A stretch of 64,000 nt of DNA, taken from NCBI RefSeq assembly GCF_014905175.1, contig NC_057790.1:9052001-9116000 (forward strand), in the 5' to 3' direction. Made by a program: the position numbers and the translations under genes. The notes under the pieces are model-generated. The model worked only from the letters and a program-made list of their open reading frames with translations. It made no database searches and was not told where the DNA came from. Below, piece by piece: positions 35,076-47,045 of the stretch (position 1 is the first letter of the stretch; every line of letters begins with the position of its first letter). The DNA comes from Aphidius gifuensis (Eukaryota > Arthropoda > Insecta > Hymenoptera > Braconidae).

Positions 35076-35570
35076 ATGACTGTATTCAAAAGAGACACAG
35101 TACGAGAGCTACATGCACCAGCGCTTCGAAATTTTCCGAGACGTAAAGTTGATATTCGAGATAAGGATGAAACTTGGGAAGCTGATCTTGTTGACATGAT
35201 TGAACACTTATCTGTGAATTCTGGATATAAATATATTTTGACTGTCATTGATATTTTGTTCAAAGTTCAGTTGGGCTGTTCATATGTATTCAACTTTCAC
35301 CCATATGAAAGCATCAATAGTTGGATATTCTAATAGAAGAATTGAAAATAAATTGTACAATATAAAAATTTTAAAGCAAATTGTATTTAAAAATTCAAAT
35401 CATTGTTATCAGAAAATTATATTTTAATTAGATGATCATGTTAGAATAAGCAAATATGAATATGTCTTTGAGAAAAATTATAAACCCAATTAGACAACTG
35501 GAATATTTAAATTTACAAAAATTAATAACACACCGACCTATAAACTTGAAGACTATCAACCAGCGTTACC
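35076..35570 (+). pseudogene. Polinton retrovirus-like integrase, deleted (remnant 1)
   Basis: RELHAPALRNFPRRKVDIRD, then ETWEADLVDMIEH (first catalytic Asp) and GYKYILTVIDILF, the N-terminal part of the rve core. The frame is lost at about 35265. From 35434 the integrase C-terminal (chromo-like) segment is recognisable: DHVRISKYEYVFEKNYKPN, a TAG in the place of the usual Trp, then TTGIFKF. The block with the second Asp and the Glu is missing. Integrase normally inserts the Polinton; this one cannot act. Confidence 0.85.
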
Positions 35571-35905
35571 AACTTTGGTGATGGCGACGATGGTATGAGG
35601 AGGGAGAAAAGATGGTATATTTGGAGAAAAGATGGTATGTTTGAGGTTGGTGAAAAAGATGCTCAATTTTGCACATTTTTCTTTATTATCATGAAAGTTT
35701 GTGCATTCGAATAGTTATATTGTTTAATATTACACACAAAATTAAACATTACACATGATTTATATTATTATTTTTAGGGTATATTCATATTTTTCGATAA
35801 ATACTATAATATATATTATACTATATATTATGAATATACTGTAGAAATAATATAATATATTTCTATAAATTTAAAAATGAAATAAAAAAATTATTTTAGT
35901 ATAGT
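35571..35905. other. AT-rich spacer with a short imperfect duplication
   Basis: 'gagaaaagatggtat' occurs twice at 35607-35640. Nothing else seen. Confidence 0.45.
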
Positions 35906-35911
35906 TTATAC

Positions 35912-37240
35912 TTATTCACCATCAAACATAATTTCAAAATCTTCCTCTTTTTCAAATACATTTTCTTTATCAGAAATATTTTCCTTTGGATATAATGCAC
36001 TTGTAGTCATGCATGATAGCATTTTTTTGTAAGGTGTAAACTTGACACGTCCACCAGATTTTTTTATGTGCAGGCTAGAAAGCACAAGTCCTTCAGTCGT
36101 AGGAACAATCATGCGATTACGACCTTTAGTTTTGGCTCTATTTATTTTAGAAAATATACGTTCACTATCACAATTTGAATGTGGCAGTGATAATATGTCC
36201 AAAACACATTCAGACAGATTTTTAAACAAATATTCTTCTCCACCATTCTTCACTGCCAACAGGTCTCCCCAAAAAATATCAATTTCTTTTTCTGTCATTT
36301 TATCATGGTCTTCATCAAAATTATAAAAAATTAATCTTCGCCATTCATCATCCACAATTTGATATTTATCTTGTGGACATATCCCAAGTTCTTCTGCCAG
36401 CAAAGGAACTAAGGATGGTAGTCCTAAATTTTCACGTACAGTGTTGTTAAATACATTGACAGGTTTGAAAATTTTGATTTTTTCTATGAGTGGATTTTTA
36501 AAATCACATCTTTTTTTTATCTGAACACACGTCTCTTTTAAAAATTTCTGGCATTTATCTCGAAAGTGATCTAATAAATCTTGTCGGTCTTGAATAATAG
36601 ATGTTTTTTGCTCTTCCATCACAAAATATCATAAATATATATTTAGTTTATTTTTAAATTTACCACTATCTTCAGGATTAATTACCCACAATGGAGTAGA
36701 AAGAACATAGCTATCATTCATGTAGCTCTTTAAAAAGTCCTGGTATAATTCCATCATTACTTCATTTAAATTTGTTATGACAACTGAAGACGATTGAAAA
36801 TACTGGTTGGCTTAAGTAATTTTTGGCAGTGCCCATTTTAAAAATACAGAATGAAGCTTTGTAAATGGATCCATTAACAAGGTATAGATGGATTCAGCTG
36901 CAATAGTTTTTTCGACCATCAATTGATCAGTGAAATATAATTTTAATGGTTCCCATTGCTCAACGATTCTTTCAACAACTGAAGTCAACGAGAGCCATCG
37001 TGTTTGAGCAGGATGTAGCATTTTATGTGTTGCAGTATCCAAGAATATTTGGAACTGTTGATGTTCACTTTGTCTCTTGGCACTTGAACTAAAAAAACTA
37101 AAAATATTGTGTGCTAAATTTTTTGGTGATCTTGGTATTTGTTTACAGGCATTATTTGCACATAGAGCTAATGAATGGCAAATACATTTGATGGTTACCA
37201 GTTTGCCAGTTATTATTTTTGACACCTGAAATATAATAGA
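35912..37240 (-). pseudogene. hAT-superfamily transposase, C-terminal half, with apparent intron sites
   Basis: The upstream frame 37229-36835 contains KCICHSLALCANNACKQIPR, SAKRQSEHQQF and HPAQTRWLSLTSVVERIVEQ, the hAT catalytic-domain tail. The 236-residue frame 36622-35912 contains LPHSNCDSERIFSKINRAKT and IVPTTEGLVLSSLHIKKSG, the dimerisation domain. A good acceptor (TTATATTTCAG|GTGTCAAAA) sits at 37229. The two frames are separated by a stop at about 36815 and by text with a possible donor near 36660. The first catalytic half is missing upstream. Reading frames are long, so decay is modest. It is unlike the hAT at 16028-17530. Confidence 0.85.
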
Positions 37241-37249
37241 CATTAATTA

Positions 37250-37990
37250 ATTATGCAAAAGATTTTTTTTTAAATGTGATACTTTTGATTTTGTTTATTT
37301 GAGAGTCCAGAATTTTCAATGTCTTATCGACGTTTTTTTTTTGGGGGGTGTTAAATCAGCATCATATTCACTGTGTAAATCTTGCTGTTAATTCACGTAT
37401 TTTATCAAAAATTTTGAGATATGGCAGCTTACATTGAAGATTATTTGACAATTAAACACATATACCTTTATTAAATATCTCTTAATTTACTCTCAGATGT
37501 AAATACTGGTGATATTTTATTTCTAAAAATGGTTTCCATTTATTATTTTTAATTGTATAATAATAATTTAAGAGATAATGTTTTCCATATTTTTATTGAC
37601 TATTAATTAATCATTAATATTAATTGTTAATTCCAATATCATGATGATTCATGATTATTTAATTGTCTATTTTTTCAAACTATTATTGTCATTGAATTTG
37701 ATAACCATCACAGCTTAAAAAATATTACCAAGTGCTGTTATTTTTGTACAAGCAGACTGCTCTTTTATCAAGCTAAAATTAATTTGTATATTTAATTAAT
37801 TTACATGTCATCGTGACTTAAAAAAAAAAAAAACAAAGATAAGATTAAACAAAAAAATTCAGACTTATTTTTATAAATAAAATAGGTCATACTGATACAA
37901 TATTGTTTTGATAAAAATAATGATGAAGATTTAAAAATAATTTAATAAAATAAAATAATAAATATAGTCAAGTCCCCCAAGGTGCAGCCT
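37250..37990. other. AT-rich spacer, nothing identified
   Basis: No supported ORF. Short hAT-like words on the minus strand (LPYLKIFDKIRELTARF near 37420) may be a leftover upstream exon. Confidence 0.4.
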
Positions 37991-37991
37991 A

Positions 37992-40132
37992 AGTGTTCCG
38001 TAGAATTTCTTATTTTTTTTCTTGTTGTTTGATTTGTTTTTTCATTTTATTGTAAAATAAATGACTATTTTTTTTGTTTTGTTTTATTTTCTAATGTTGT
38101 TTATTTCTGTTGTTTAATAAAAAAAAAAATAAACGACCGAAAAATTTCAAAAAAATAACGTAAAGTCTACAGATGAAGCGTCATCGATTGAAACATTGCC
38201 GGAATCGATCTGTCAATATTTGAAATTGGGCCCTATCGAAAAATGCGGATATTAAATCTAATAAGACCCAAAAATTAAAAATAAAAATGATAATTGCTTT
38301 TGCGGAAAAAAAAACATAAATTTCATTTAACATCAACTAATTCGGTTAGGCGGTTCAAAAAATATCTCGCAAAAACAAATTATGACACTACATTTTGTTT
38401 AATAAAAAAAAAAAATAAACGACCGAAAAATTTTAAAAAAAGAACGTAAAGTCTACAGATGAAGCGTCATCGATTGAAACATTGCCGGATCCGATCCGTC
38501 AATATTTGAAATTGGGCCCTATCGAAAAATGCGGATATTAAATCTATCAAGGCCCAAAAATTGAAAATAGATATGATGATTGCTTTTGGGAAAAAAAAAA
38601 ACATAAATTTTATTTAACATCAACTAATTCGGTTCAGCGGTTCAAAAAATATTTTGCAAAAACAAATTCTGACACTACATTTTGTTTAATAAAAAAAAAA
38701 ATAAACGACCGAAAAATTTCAAAAAAATAACGTAAAGTCTACAGATGAAGCGTCATCGATTGAAACATTGCCGGAATCGATCTGTCAATATTTGAAATTG
38801 GGCCTGTTTGAGAAACTCTGACATACATGTTAAGCGGCAGCACACTCAAAATACTAAGTCAAACACACACATACATTCACACACACACTGAGAGCTGGTC
38901 GGCCGGCAACAGTTAGTTAGTTTCACGTTTCACACAAAGCAACACGCATAATTGACGTACACAGACGTTATAGTCATAATTTTGTCAGTTACACATGTTA
39001 AATTCAGTTACACGTATTATTTTATAAACCTAATTTAGTTACACACAAAGTTACACCGATCATCTCAAAGCGAATTCCGTCAGATCAATAATATCGAGCG
39101 TTAATCAGCTTTGAGATCGTTCACAAACCACAGACTAAGTGCCAAGATTAATACAATCTACGGCACATGTGACACGTTATTTCAGCTTACTCATATTATT
39201 ATTAAAACAACGACAATCATTAAAAAATGTACATTAACCTCAGTTATATTAAATAACAGTGTTAAATAGTTTCCTTTACTTAAAAACGGATGTTCTTATT
39301 CAATGCCTATAACTATTCCTATTCCTGCTTCACAATCATACAGTTCAACAAGTCTCAAACAGGGCCCTATCGAAAAATGCGGATATTAAATCTAATAAGG
39401 CCCAAAAATTGAAAATAAATATGAAAATTGCTTTTGGGAAAAAAAAAACATAAATTTCATTTTAACATCAACTAATTCGGTTCGGCGGTTCAAAAAATAT
39501 CTTGCAAAAACAAATTCTGACACTACATTTTGTTTGATAAAAAAAAAAAATAAACGACCGAAAAATTTCAAAAATATATCGTAGAGTCGACAGATGAAGC
39601 GTCGTCGATTGAATCATTGCCGGATCCGATCCGTCAATATTTGAAATTGGGCCCTATCGAAAAATGCGGATATTAAATTTAATAAGGCCCAAAAATTGAA
39701 AATAAATATGATGATTGCTTTTGGGAAAAAAAAAAAACATAAATTTTATTTAACATCAACTAATTCGGTTCGGCGGTTCAAAAAATATCTTGCAAAAACA
39801 AATTCTGACACTACATTTTGTTTAATAAAAAAAAAAAATAATCGACCAAAAAATTTCAAAAAAATATCGTAAAGTCTACAGATGAAGCGTCGTCGATTGA
39901 ATCATTGCTGGGTCCGATCCGTCAATATTTGAAATTGGGCCCTGTCGAAAAATGGCACTATTACAACTGATAAGGGCCAATAATTGAAAATAAATATGAT
40001 GATTGCTTTTGGGAAGAAAAATGGAAGCTAATGGGCTTCATAGAAGCCAATTCAATTCATAACTTTTATTTTTATCGCGAAATAACAAAAAGTCACACGA
40101 AAAGTGAAAACATAAGTGTCCTACGGAACACT
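37992..40132. mobile_element. TIR element carrying five copies of a ~287 bp tandem repeat
   Basis: Outer ends are a 12 bp perfect inverted repeat (AGTGTTCCGTAG ... CTACGGAACACT). Inside, units beginning 'ataaacgaccgaaaaattt' start near 38131, 38417, 38702, 39552 and 39840. Subtracting the 557 bp LTR in the middle, the period is 285-293 bases. Each unit has 'gtctacagatgaagcg', 'ttgaaattgggccct' and 'catcaactaattcggtt'. A single-unit relative is at 49660-49950. No coding sequence. Confidence 0.85.
38805..39361 (+). repeat. Solo LTR, 557 bp, with 5 bp target-site duplication
   Basis: It begins TGTTTGAGA and ends TCTCAAACA (9 bp inverted ends) and is flanked by GGGCC at 38800-38804 and 39362-39366. 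It interrupts one 287 bp repeat unit exactly at its 'gggccct' word. A 5 bp duplication fits BEL/Pao, copia or other 5 bp LTR elements. Confidence 0.95.
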
Positions 40133-40839
40133 AAAAATAAACTCAATAAAATAAATTGACATTTTTGTTTTTTATGATTAGCAAAATTACATAGTTACAA
40201 AATTGTTTTAATATTTTAATTAAATTACAAATGAATTGAAAAATCAGTTGACATTGTTTCTTTTTTTATTATCAAAATTACATAGTTATAAAATTATTTC
40301 ATTATTCTAATTGAATTACAGATGAGTTGAAAATAATAATAATAATAATAATACTTTAACATGTATTTATTGGAATAGTAGAACTTTAATTTTTGTTGAA
40401 AGATTTGTTTGCTGCAATATCAGCATTGATGACATTTTCGAGTGTTCTATCCTTCTGATCAACATCCAAACTATTTGATGCTATAACAAGTGTAGTCTCA
40501 GTAACAGCAGTGTTATAATGCGGAATCAAGCGTTCTAGACAGATAATAACAGTTATATTGGATCATAGTTAAGCTCAGATAAACGTTATTAGAAATTAAT
40601 TTTTTTTTCGAATAAGTTATGCTGAATACTAATAGAATCATTAAAAATTAAAAGCTGATCATTGTACTGAAATATAATTTGAATTGAAATATTTTCAATA
40701 TATTGTCAAATATAAATGCGTAGGCTTGGAAAATTTTATAGATAGCTGATAGTTGTCTCCTCAATTAATAAAATACATTCATGGAATAATTATTGCAGTA
40801 ATAAATATGCCTTAGGTGGTCTAAAAAAAAATTTTTCCA

Positions 40840-41085
40840 CACATAAATCACACATAATTTGCACGTTATTTTAAGCCTAATAACATTAAGATTGGATCAT
40901 TATTAAAAAAGTTTTGCTAGCTTTAATTTGTCAATTGTTAAAAATGTTATAAAAAATGAAATTAAATTTTTTTTTTTTATTTATTTTTCCACACATAAAT
41001 CACACATAATTTGCACGTTATTTTGAGCCTAATTACATTAAGATCGGATCATTATTACAAAAGTTTTGCTAGCTTTCAGTGTAAG
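40840..41085 (+). repeat. Direct duplication of ~95 bases
   Basis: 'ttccacacataaatcacaca' through 'agttttgctagcttt' occurs at 40836-40923 and again at 40985-41077 with a few differences, separated by an AT-rich stretch. Confidence 0.85.
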
Positions 41086-41199
41086 CTAGCACAATTTAAA
41101 AGAAAAACGCACAAAAATTGCGAATACCGCACAAAAACGGTCATAATCCGCAGGTGATTCCTGACGTAGTCCGGTTTGATTGTGCCATAATGTATGTGC

Positions 41200-42404
41200 T
41201 AACTTTACAGACCTACTCATATCACAACAGGAGACGTTGATGTGGAATTAAGATGAATATCTCTGTCTTGCACCAGGTCAATCACAGGTTCCTCATATCT
41301 TATTATTTGATGATTATGCTGGGAACTTCCTTTCTCTGCAATTTATCTTGGCCAATTCCGGAATTTCATGAAAGAAGTCCAAGTTGAGCCTTTCACAATG
41401 GCTTCAAGTGAGTTAAGACGTTCTGACCGACGAGGTGTTACATTACGCCTTCTGTTGTAAACGGCCATAAATAAATGAGTCTGCGACAAAATTGTTCTAA
41501 TGGTCGCTATCCACTCTTTAATTTTTGATAAATATTATTCAATGCACTTTCAAAAGGAAATGCTGATATTTTATATAATGAACATTTCATATTAATTACA
41601 TCATCTGTTACATGTATCAATGAATGAATATTTAAAACTTGGAATTTAGCTCCATACATTTTCTCACACAATTGAACGAATAATTTTGAATATTTTTTTT
41701 GCATTTATATTGAAACTTGTAATAGCCATTTTTTCGCAACATAAAATTCCGACAGCTATTTTTACTAGCCATGCATCAACCATCAATTTTTTCTTTTTTC
41801 CCAGCCAGAATGAATGCATGGAGTCTAGGACAAATAATTTTATTATATCAATGGATGGTACAATTAACTCCAATGGTGAAACGTCGTTATAATGGAGTTT
41901 GTCATCTTAGGCTTTTATCACAACGTTTTTTAGCATTAACAGATTGATAAACAGTACGTTTTTTAACTCGTTTTCTGACAACAATACACCGTTTATATGC
42001 AATTATATCTCCATTGTATTTAATATATTTCATTACAAAGCGTGCTAATATATCACAAATAAAAGCTTCGATATGTAGTCTCAGTTGTTGTCTTCTGATA
42101 ATAATACCATTGAGTAATAAATTATTCATTTCATCAATAAATTTTTAAAAATATTTTTCGATATTTGATGATTTTTTATTTCCGCAATAAATTGACACAG
42201 GAAATACTTTACAAACGTCATGTTCATGGGAAACTTCGCATAATATTGGACGAAAATGCTTGCAACTTGACGTGAATGGAGATGAGGTATAACAAAATGA
42301 AAATATAAACAAAACAATAAAAACTTAACAGCAAGAACAAAGCTACCCAAATATAACCATAACCTCGAATTGATACTGTCAAGTGTACTATATGGTACAA
42401 TCAA
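41200..42404 (-). pseudogene. TNP2-like (CACTA/EnSpm-type) transposase pseudogene
   Basis: On the minus strand, in order and with frameshifts: LWLYLGSFVLAVKF, IAEIKNHQISKNIFKNLL, RLHIEAFICDILARFVMKYI, IVVRKRVKKRTVYQSVNAKK, VPSIDIIKLFVLDSMHSFWL, LNIHSLIHVTDDVINMKCSL and SAFPFESALNNIYQKLKSG. This succession ('IEAFICDaPAR...', 'VLDYMH.v.LG', 'NvHsLiHL.dDV', 'SAFPFEN') matches the TNP2-like transposases common in arthropod genomes. CxxC residues in the 'YKRC' region are partly lost. The C-terminal part of a second copy is on the plus strand at 46300-47810. Confidence 0.7.
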
Positions 42405-42415
42405 AATCTACATAT

Positions 42416-43604
42416 TGTAACGAGATTTGGCAGATCTCGTGCTCGCGACAATGATTGGTCAATCTATGAGTCTGTGGAAATTATCAACTGAGCCCGCCCA
42501 TTAATACCACGAGTTTGTGAGTAGCCTCGGTACCGACATCTCCTCGCCTGAATGTCGGTGTTACTTGGGAGACATCCGCCATAATCGAGATGTCTGGTGG
42601 CTACTTCGACACTCCCACCAGAGAGTCGCATCGGTTGTGCAAACAGATTGTCGTGTAGAGTGGGTCGAACGAGAGGGGGGATAGAATCCATAAAACTGGT
42701 GATCGCTGACATCTCACTGCCAGTCGTTGGCCGGCATTCGGAGCTGGCTGATGGCACTGGGACCGGTGACAGTCAATAGCTGGCTTTCGATAAAGCTAGC
42801 TGACTCCTTGGTGAAGTTATCTGGCCTCTTGGTGACGTTGACATGCTCCTATGGTAGACTAAGTTGATGTCACTGGTGAAGCTGGCTGACTTCTTGGTGG
42901 TAAGTAAGTCGACTTAGACGTAACGTCGACAGGTTTTTAGGGTAGAACTAGTTGATGCCACTGATAAATCCAACCAAGCTCCCGATATATAGTACATACT
43001 CTCGAAGATCATAGATGATGTCGCTACGCTACATAGGTAGGACGCGATATATTACCCGCTCTTTCGCACAAGTGTGGGAGCTTGCTGTCGGGGTAACCTA
43101 TCATCAAGTAGTCCAACACAAGGTGGTTCAGCGTAAGACTAATGAACCTGCGGATGGAATTTCTGTTTGACTACTTCGAGTACAGGTGTGAGTAGGCAAC
43201 AGGAGGATATTTGGTAAAGCCTGCAAGGTCCAAATATTTTCGTTCTCGTATTAACTTAAGTTATGCAAGTTAGTTGATCTGAAGTTAATTATCACGAAAA
43301 TAACCGCTGCCTTGGGGTCATTACGCTCCCGGCCAATACTGAAACATTTTGGTAATGGCACCCAAGTGACGTTTCGTGACCAATATGGTGGACCACGCTT
43401 CTCTACTATTTCTTACTGAACTAGTCACTACCAAAATGGCCGTCGGTGGCCATTGCTACAGTTACGACAAATTCCCAGGTCCGTCGGTTGCCGTTATACA
43501 CCAGCTGGTTCCCTTTTGGCGATAAGAGAGGACGATGGTAAGAAATCCTCGTTGATTTCATAGGAACCGACGCTTCTACTAAATCGGTAGGAAAATCAGT
43601 TACA
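42416..43604 (+). repeat. Candidate solo LTR (1,189 bp)
   Basis: It begins TGTAACGAGA and ends ATCAGTTACA, and is markedly more GC-rich than its flanks. The adjoining bases are ATAT on the left and ATAC on the right, a near-perfect 4 bp duplication as made by Gypsy elements. It is inserted beside the TNP2-like pseudogene. No internal coding region. Confidence 0.65.
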
Positions 43605-43609
43605 ATACA

Positions 43610-43900
43610 TACCTGATCAAAAGAGTTGAAGTTTACTTGATCCTATCTAAATCAAGAAATATTTTGAAAAAGTACAAGTAACAAAATAAATATTTATTGA
43701 ACAATTCTTGATCAACTTTGCATCAAGACGGCCTTACCACGGACGAGTTGAAGTTTTCTTGATCTTATCTTGAGCAGGTTATCCTTAATCAACCATCTTC
43801 ATCAAATCTGTATCGAAACTTGATCAGGTTTCCTGAGTTAAGGCAGCATTAATCGAGTATTGATCAAGATTCGGAGTCAAGTCAAGCTAATCTAAACAAA
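43610..43900. repeat. TTGATC/GATCAA-rich stretch
   Basis: Six or more TTGATC or TGATCAA words within 290 bases (43613, 43638, 43716, 43768, 43830, 43863), several preceded by 'cttgat' phases. It may be a degenerate short repeat array. Confidence 0.45.
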
Positions 43901-43921
43901 TTTCGACTTAAAAATATTTAT

Positions 43922-43972
43922 GAGGCATTCTACGTCAGTTCGGACAGTCTGAACCCTGACCCTCTCCGATTT
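43922..43972 (-). repeat. Terminal sequence of the GGGCATTC-type family, copy D (inverted)
   Basis: GAGGCATTCTACGTCAGTTC followed by ACCCTGACCCTCTCC is the complement of the ends at 19140, 24208 and 49025. The element would extend rightwards, but its other end is not identified. Confidence 0.6.
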
Positions 43973-44441
43973 TGGTCCCAATTTTTTCTTTATTGGAAAC
44001 ACCACCAATAGCACCCCTGAATTTTTTTAGATTTTTCTGACCATTTTTAACCCTTTAAAAAAATAAAAATACCCCCTTAATATAGAGTAAACTCCAATTT
44101 GGACATAATTTAAAATTCTAATTTTTTGAGGGTGAATTCTGTGACCCCAAATAGGAATCGTGTGGATATTTCAGAGTGGGCATCCTACGGGAACCTTGTT
44201 AAATCTGTATCCGCGTTTATTCATTTTTGTAGATTTTAGAAATTTTTTTCCCGTGTAAATTTGAAAATAGTCAAGGAATGATAAATTTTGCATTGTGGTT
44301 AAATATTATGAGTCAACTGAAAAGCAGATTTTAAGCAGAAACAAATGACTGATTTACAAAATCGATATCTCGAATGGTTTTCGAGATATCGGACAGCAAA
44401 GATTAGTTCTTTTTTTTTGTTTATCATATCGTCGCGTTGAT

Positions 44442-44632
44442 GGAAGAAAGGCGTAAGTGCCAATTTTGGGAAATTCTTTTTTGATAACGGAAAAAAGGCG
44501 TAAGTGCAAATTTATTAATTTTTGGGTTTTTCATCTAATTTTAAGGTTAAAAAAAGAAAAAAGAAAAAAGGGCGTAACAACCTCCGATAAAGGATAAAAG
44601 GCGTATGTCCAAGGATTTACGCCTTTCTTCCG
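44442..44632. mobile_element. MITE, 'GGCGTAAGTGC' family, copy 2 (191 bp)
   Basis: GGAAGAAAGGCGTAAGTGCC at the left and GGATTTACGCCTTTCTTCC at the right are inverted partners. The interior shares 'tttattaatttttgggtt', 'catctaattttaagg' and 'agggcgtaacaacct' with the copy at 25201-25940. Flanks (cgcgttgat / cgtgttgaat) could be a decayed 8-9 bp duplication. Confidence 0.8.
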
Positions 44633-44929
44633 TGTTGAATTTAGGTGTCGAAATCAATTTTTACGAATAGTTCTTTTTCAATGATTATTTAGTCATTTTT
44701 GATTACACAAGAAAATGAAAAAACAAATTATTCATATAATTTTTTAAATTATGAACATGAATAATTATTAATAATATTATTTAAATAATTTTTGGTTATG
44801 TCCAGGAGGTGTATTTCCTGAGATTTTTCTCTGCCTACAGGTGATCTATAACTTCTTTAATTTTTTTATATCTATTTCAGGCTAATTGTTAGAAATTAAA
44901 TTGAAAAAAAAACATGTAAATCAAGGACC

Positions 44930-45615
44930 CTGATCAGCAAAGAAACGTTATGAAATCAATCTTAAATACGTTTTTTTTCAGAACGTTTCTTAGAAAAATA
45001 TTTAAAATCTTTATAAAACGTATCAGAGGTTTTTAATTTACTGAAACTAAAAAAAACGTTTCTATAAAACGGCTTTTTCAGAAATCGATCTGAAATGTTT
45101 TGAAAATAACGTTATAAATACATATCAAGTGAATAGATTTAAAAATGTTGATGTATAAACGTTTCGAAAATGCTTTATAAACTTTTTTAATCTATCAATC
45201 TTTCTACAAATGTAAACTAGTACCTAAAATGCGTGTCTAATATGTTCCTAAAAAAGTCTTCCTCGAACGTTGAGAGTTCAACATTTTAAATATGTTTCTA
45301 TAAAACGATTGAAAAATTATTCTGTGCATCGTGATAACAAATTATATTTTAGACGTTAATAAAAAATTTCAGGATTACTTGTTGTATTGCCTTCCTTTAA
45401 AAGTAATAAAAAAGCTCTTAAACAAAGATTGTTGAGACGTTTTCGAAATGTAAAAAATTTATGTATTGAATACATTGGAGCTAAATGGTATTTTATATAA
45501 TACATAAAATATGTATGAAAAATGTTATGTACGTAACAATCCAAAACGTTTTTATAAATTTATAAGAAAATGTATTCAACGTGCTTACTGAATAGGTTTC
45601 TAAAACGTTGAAATA
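44930..45615. repeat. AACGTTT/AAACGTT-rich element
   Basis: At least ten variants of 'AAACGTTTCTATAAAACG' in both orientations across 680 bases. No ORF of substance. Probably a decayed MITE or foldback element; boundaries unclear. Confidence 0.5.
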
Positions 45616-45667
45616 GATATGTGTTAGAAACAATGCAGGCAAACACACGAAAACGAATTTTAATTAC

Positions 45668-45978
45668 TTGAAAAATTCAAAAAGCAAAAAAATTTATGAT
45701 AGGCTGGTGGTTTATTTTTTTATTTAAATTATTTAATGTTTAGTGATTTTTGCGATCGAACCTCTTTTTATCCCGTACAATTACTCAAACTCGGAGAAAA
45801 AAAAAAATTATTACTCAAAAAATTCAAAAAGCAATATTTTTTTCAATAATTGTTTGAAAAAAAAAATTATGATAAGCTGAAGATTTATTTTATTATTTAA
45901 ATTATTTATCGTTTAGTCATTTTCGCGATTGACCCTCTTTTTTTCCGTACAATGACTCAAACTTGGAGAACAGAAAAC
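45668..45978 (+). repeat. Tandem duplication, ~150 bases
   Basis: 'attcaaaaagcaa', 'tttatgataggctg', 'aaattatttaatgtttagt', 'ccgtacaattactcaaact' recur in the same order 145-165 bases later ('attcaaaaagcaat', 'attatgataagctga', 'aaattatttatcgtttagt', 'ccgtacaatgactcaaact'). Confidence 0.85.
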
Positions 45979-46249
45979 CGTATTATATTAAATATACTGA
46001 CCGTTAAATAAAATTATAAAGTAAAAACAAAAAAGTTATTCTTCTGTCAATTTATTTACTCATTCATTTATCATTTAATTGTTTATAACAATAAATTATC
46101 TTATCTATAGCCATGATTTTTTTCCAACTCTTGACTGAACTAAAAGGTCTTCTATAGAAAGACCTCGAAGCCTAAAGTTGTCAGCTTAAAGATCAGGATT
46201 TTTCATTTCAGGTAGTTCACTTTTTTGCTTTCTGTTTTTCTTTACTATT

Positions 46250-46781
46250 GTATATAAAAATATTAGCCAAATGATTTTAGTAAAAAACCAGGTGACAAAA
46301 AAGAAAGTGATAGGTGGAAAGCTACTCAGTCTCGTTCATTTATACACAGCACTTATAATCTTGAGAAAAAATATCTAAAAGAAATCGACGTACAATATAT
46401 TTCTGCTTTTACATATAGCTGCAACAATTCTAGTACGACCTGAATTATGTTTCAAGTATAATAATGTTGCTGATGATTCATTACGGAAATTCCTCCAAAT
46501 ATCGGCCTCACACTTTGCTCCTCAATTTATATCATATAATGTACATAGTCTGTTTCATATTGCTATTGACGTGGACAAAAAACGGTCCAGCGGAATCATT
46601 TTCTGCTTTTATCTTTGAAAACGAACTGGGAATCATTAAGGAGAAAATAAGGGCATCATACAAACCGTTGCAACAACTAGTTAACCGCACTATAGAGTCA
46701 ATGAACAGTTTTGAGAGTGACAGCTCTCTTGAAGATAAAAAAAACTGGGGTAATACACAAATAAAAACACCAGAAATTTAA
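46250..46781 (+). pseudogene. TNP2-like transposase C-terminal fragment, plus strand
   Basis: LCFKYNNVADDSLRKFLQIS and SYNVHSLFHIAIDVD, then after a frameshift GPAESFSAFIFENELGIIKE and KPLQQLVNRTIESMNSFESD. It is the same region as the minus-strand copy at 41507-41704 ('NxHSLxH', 'SAFxFE'), continuing further to the 'PLQQLVNR' motif. It is frameshifted, and ends in an AT-rich region. Confidence 0.65.
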
Positions 46782-46854
46782 AAAAACTAAATAACTAAAT
46801 TTATTAAATGAATATTATTTTGTATGTTAACAGTTTCAGGGTCTGTTGCCAACT

Positions 46855-47045
46855 GGTTCTTCTTTTTTCTTTTTTTTTTGGAAAAGTAAAGTTTTATTTT
46901 ACATTTTATTTTTGTTTCTTTGTTAGAGAAAAAATATAATTTTTAATATTTCTTTTTTTTCAAGAAAAATCAAATTTTACTCTACATTTTATTTTTCTTT
47001 CTTTGTTGGAAAAAAATATAATTTTAATATTTATTTTTTTCTTTA
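46855..47045 (+). repeat. Tandem duplication in AT-rich DNA
   Basis: 'ttttacattttatttttgttt' style units of ~100 bases occur twice (46890-46960, 46975-47040), each followed by 'aaaatataatttttaatatt'. Confidence 0.6.

Noticed and set aside
42464..42779. Overlapping frames on both strands
   Set aside because: Inside the 1.2 kb solo LTR; no protein family resemblance.
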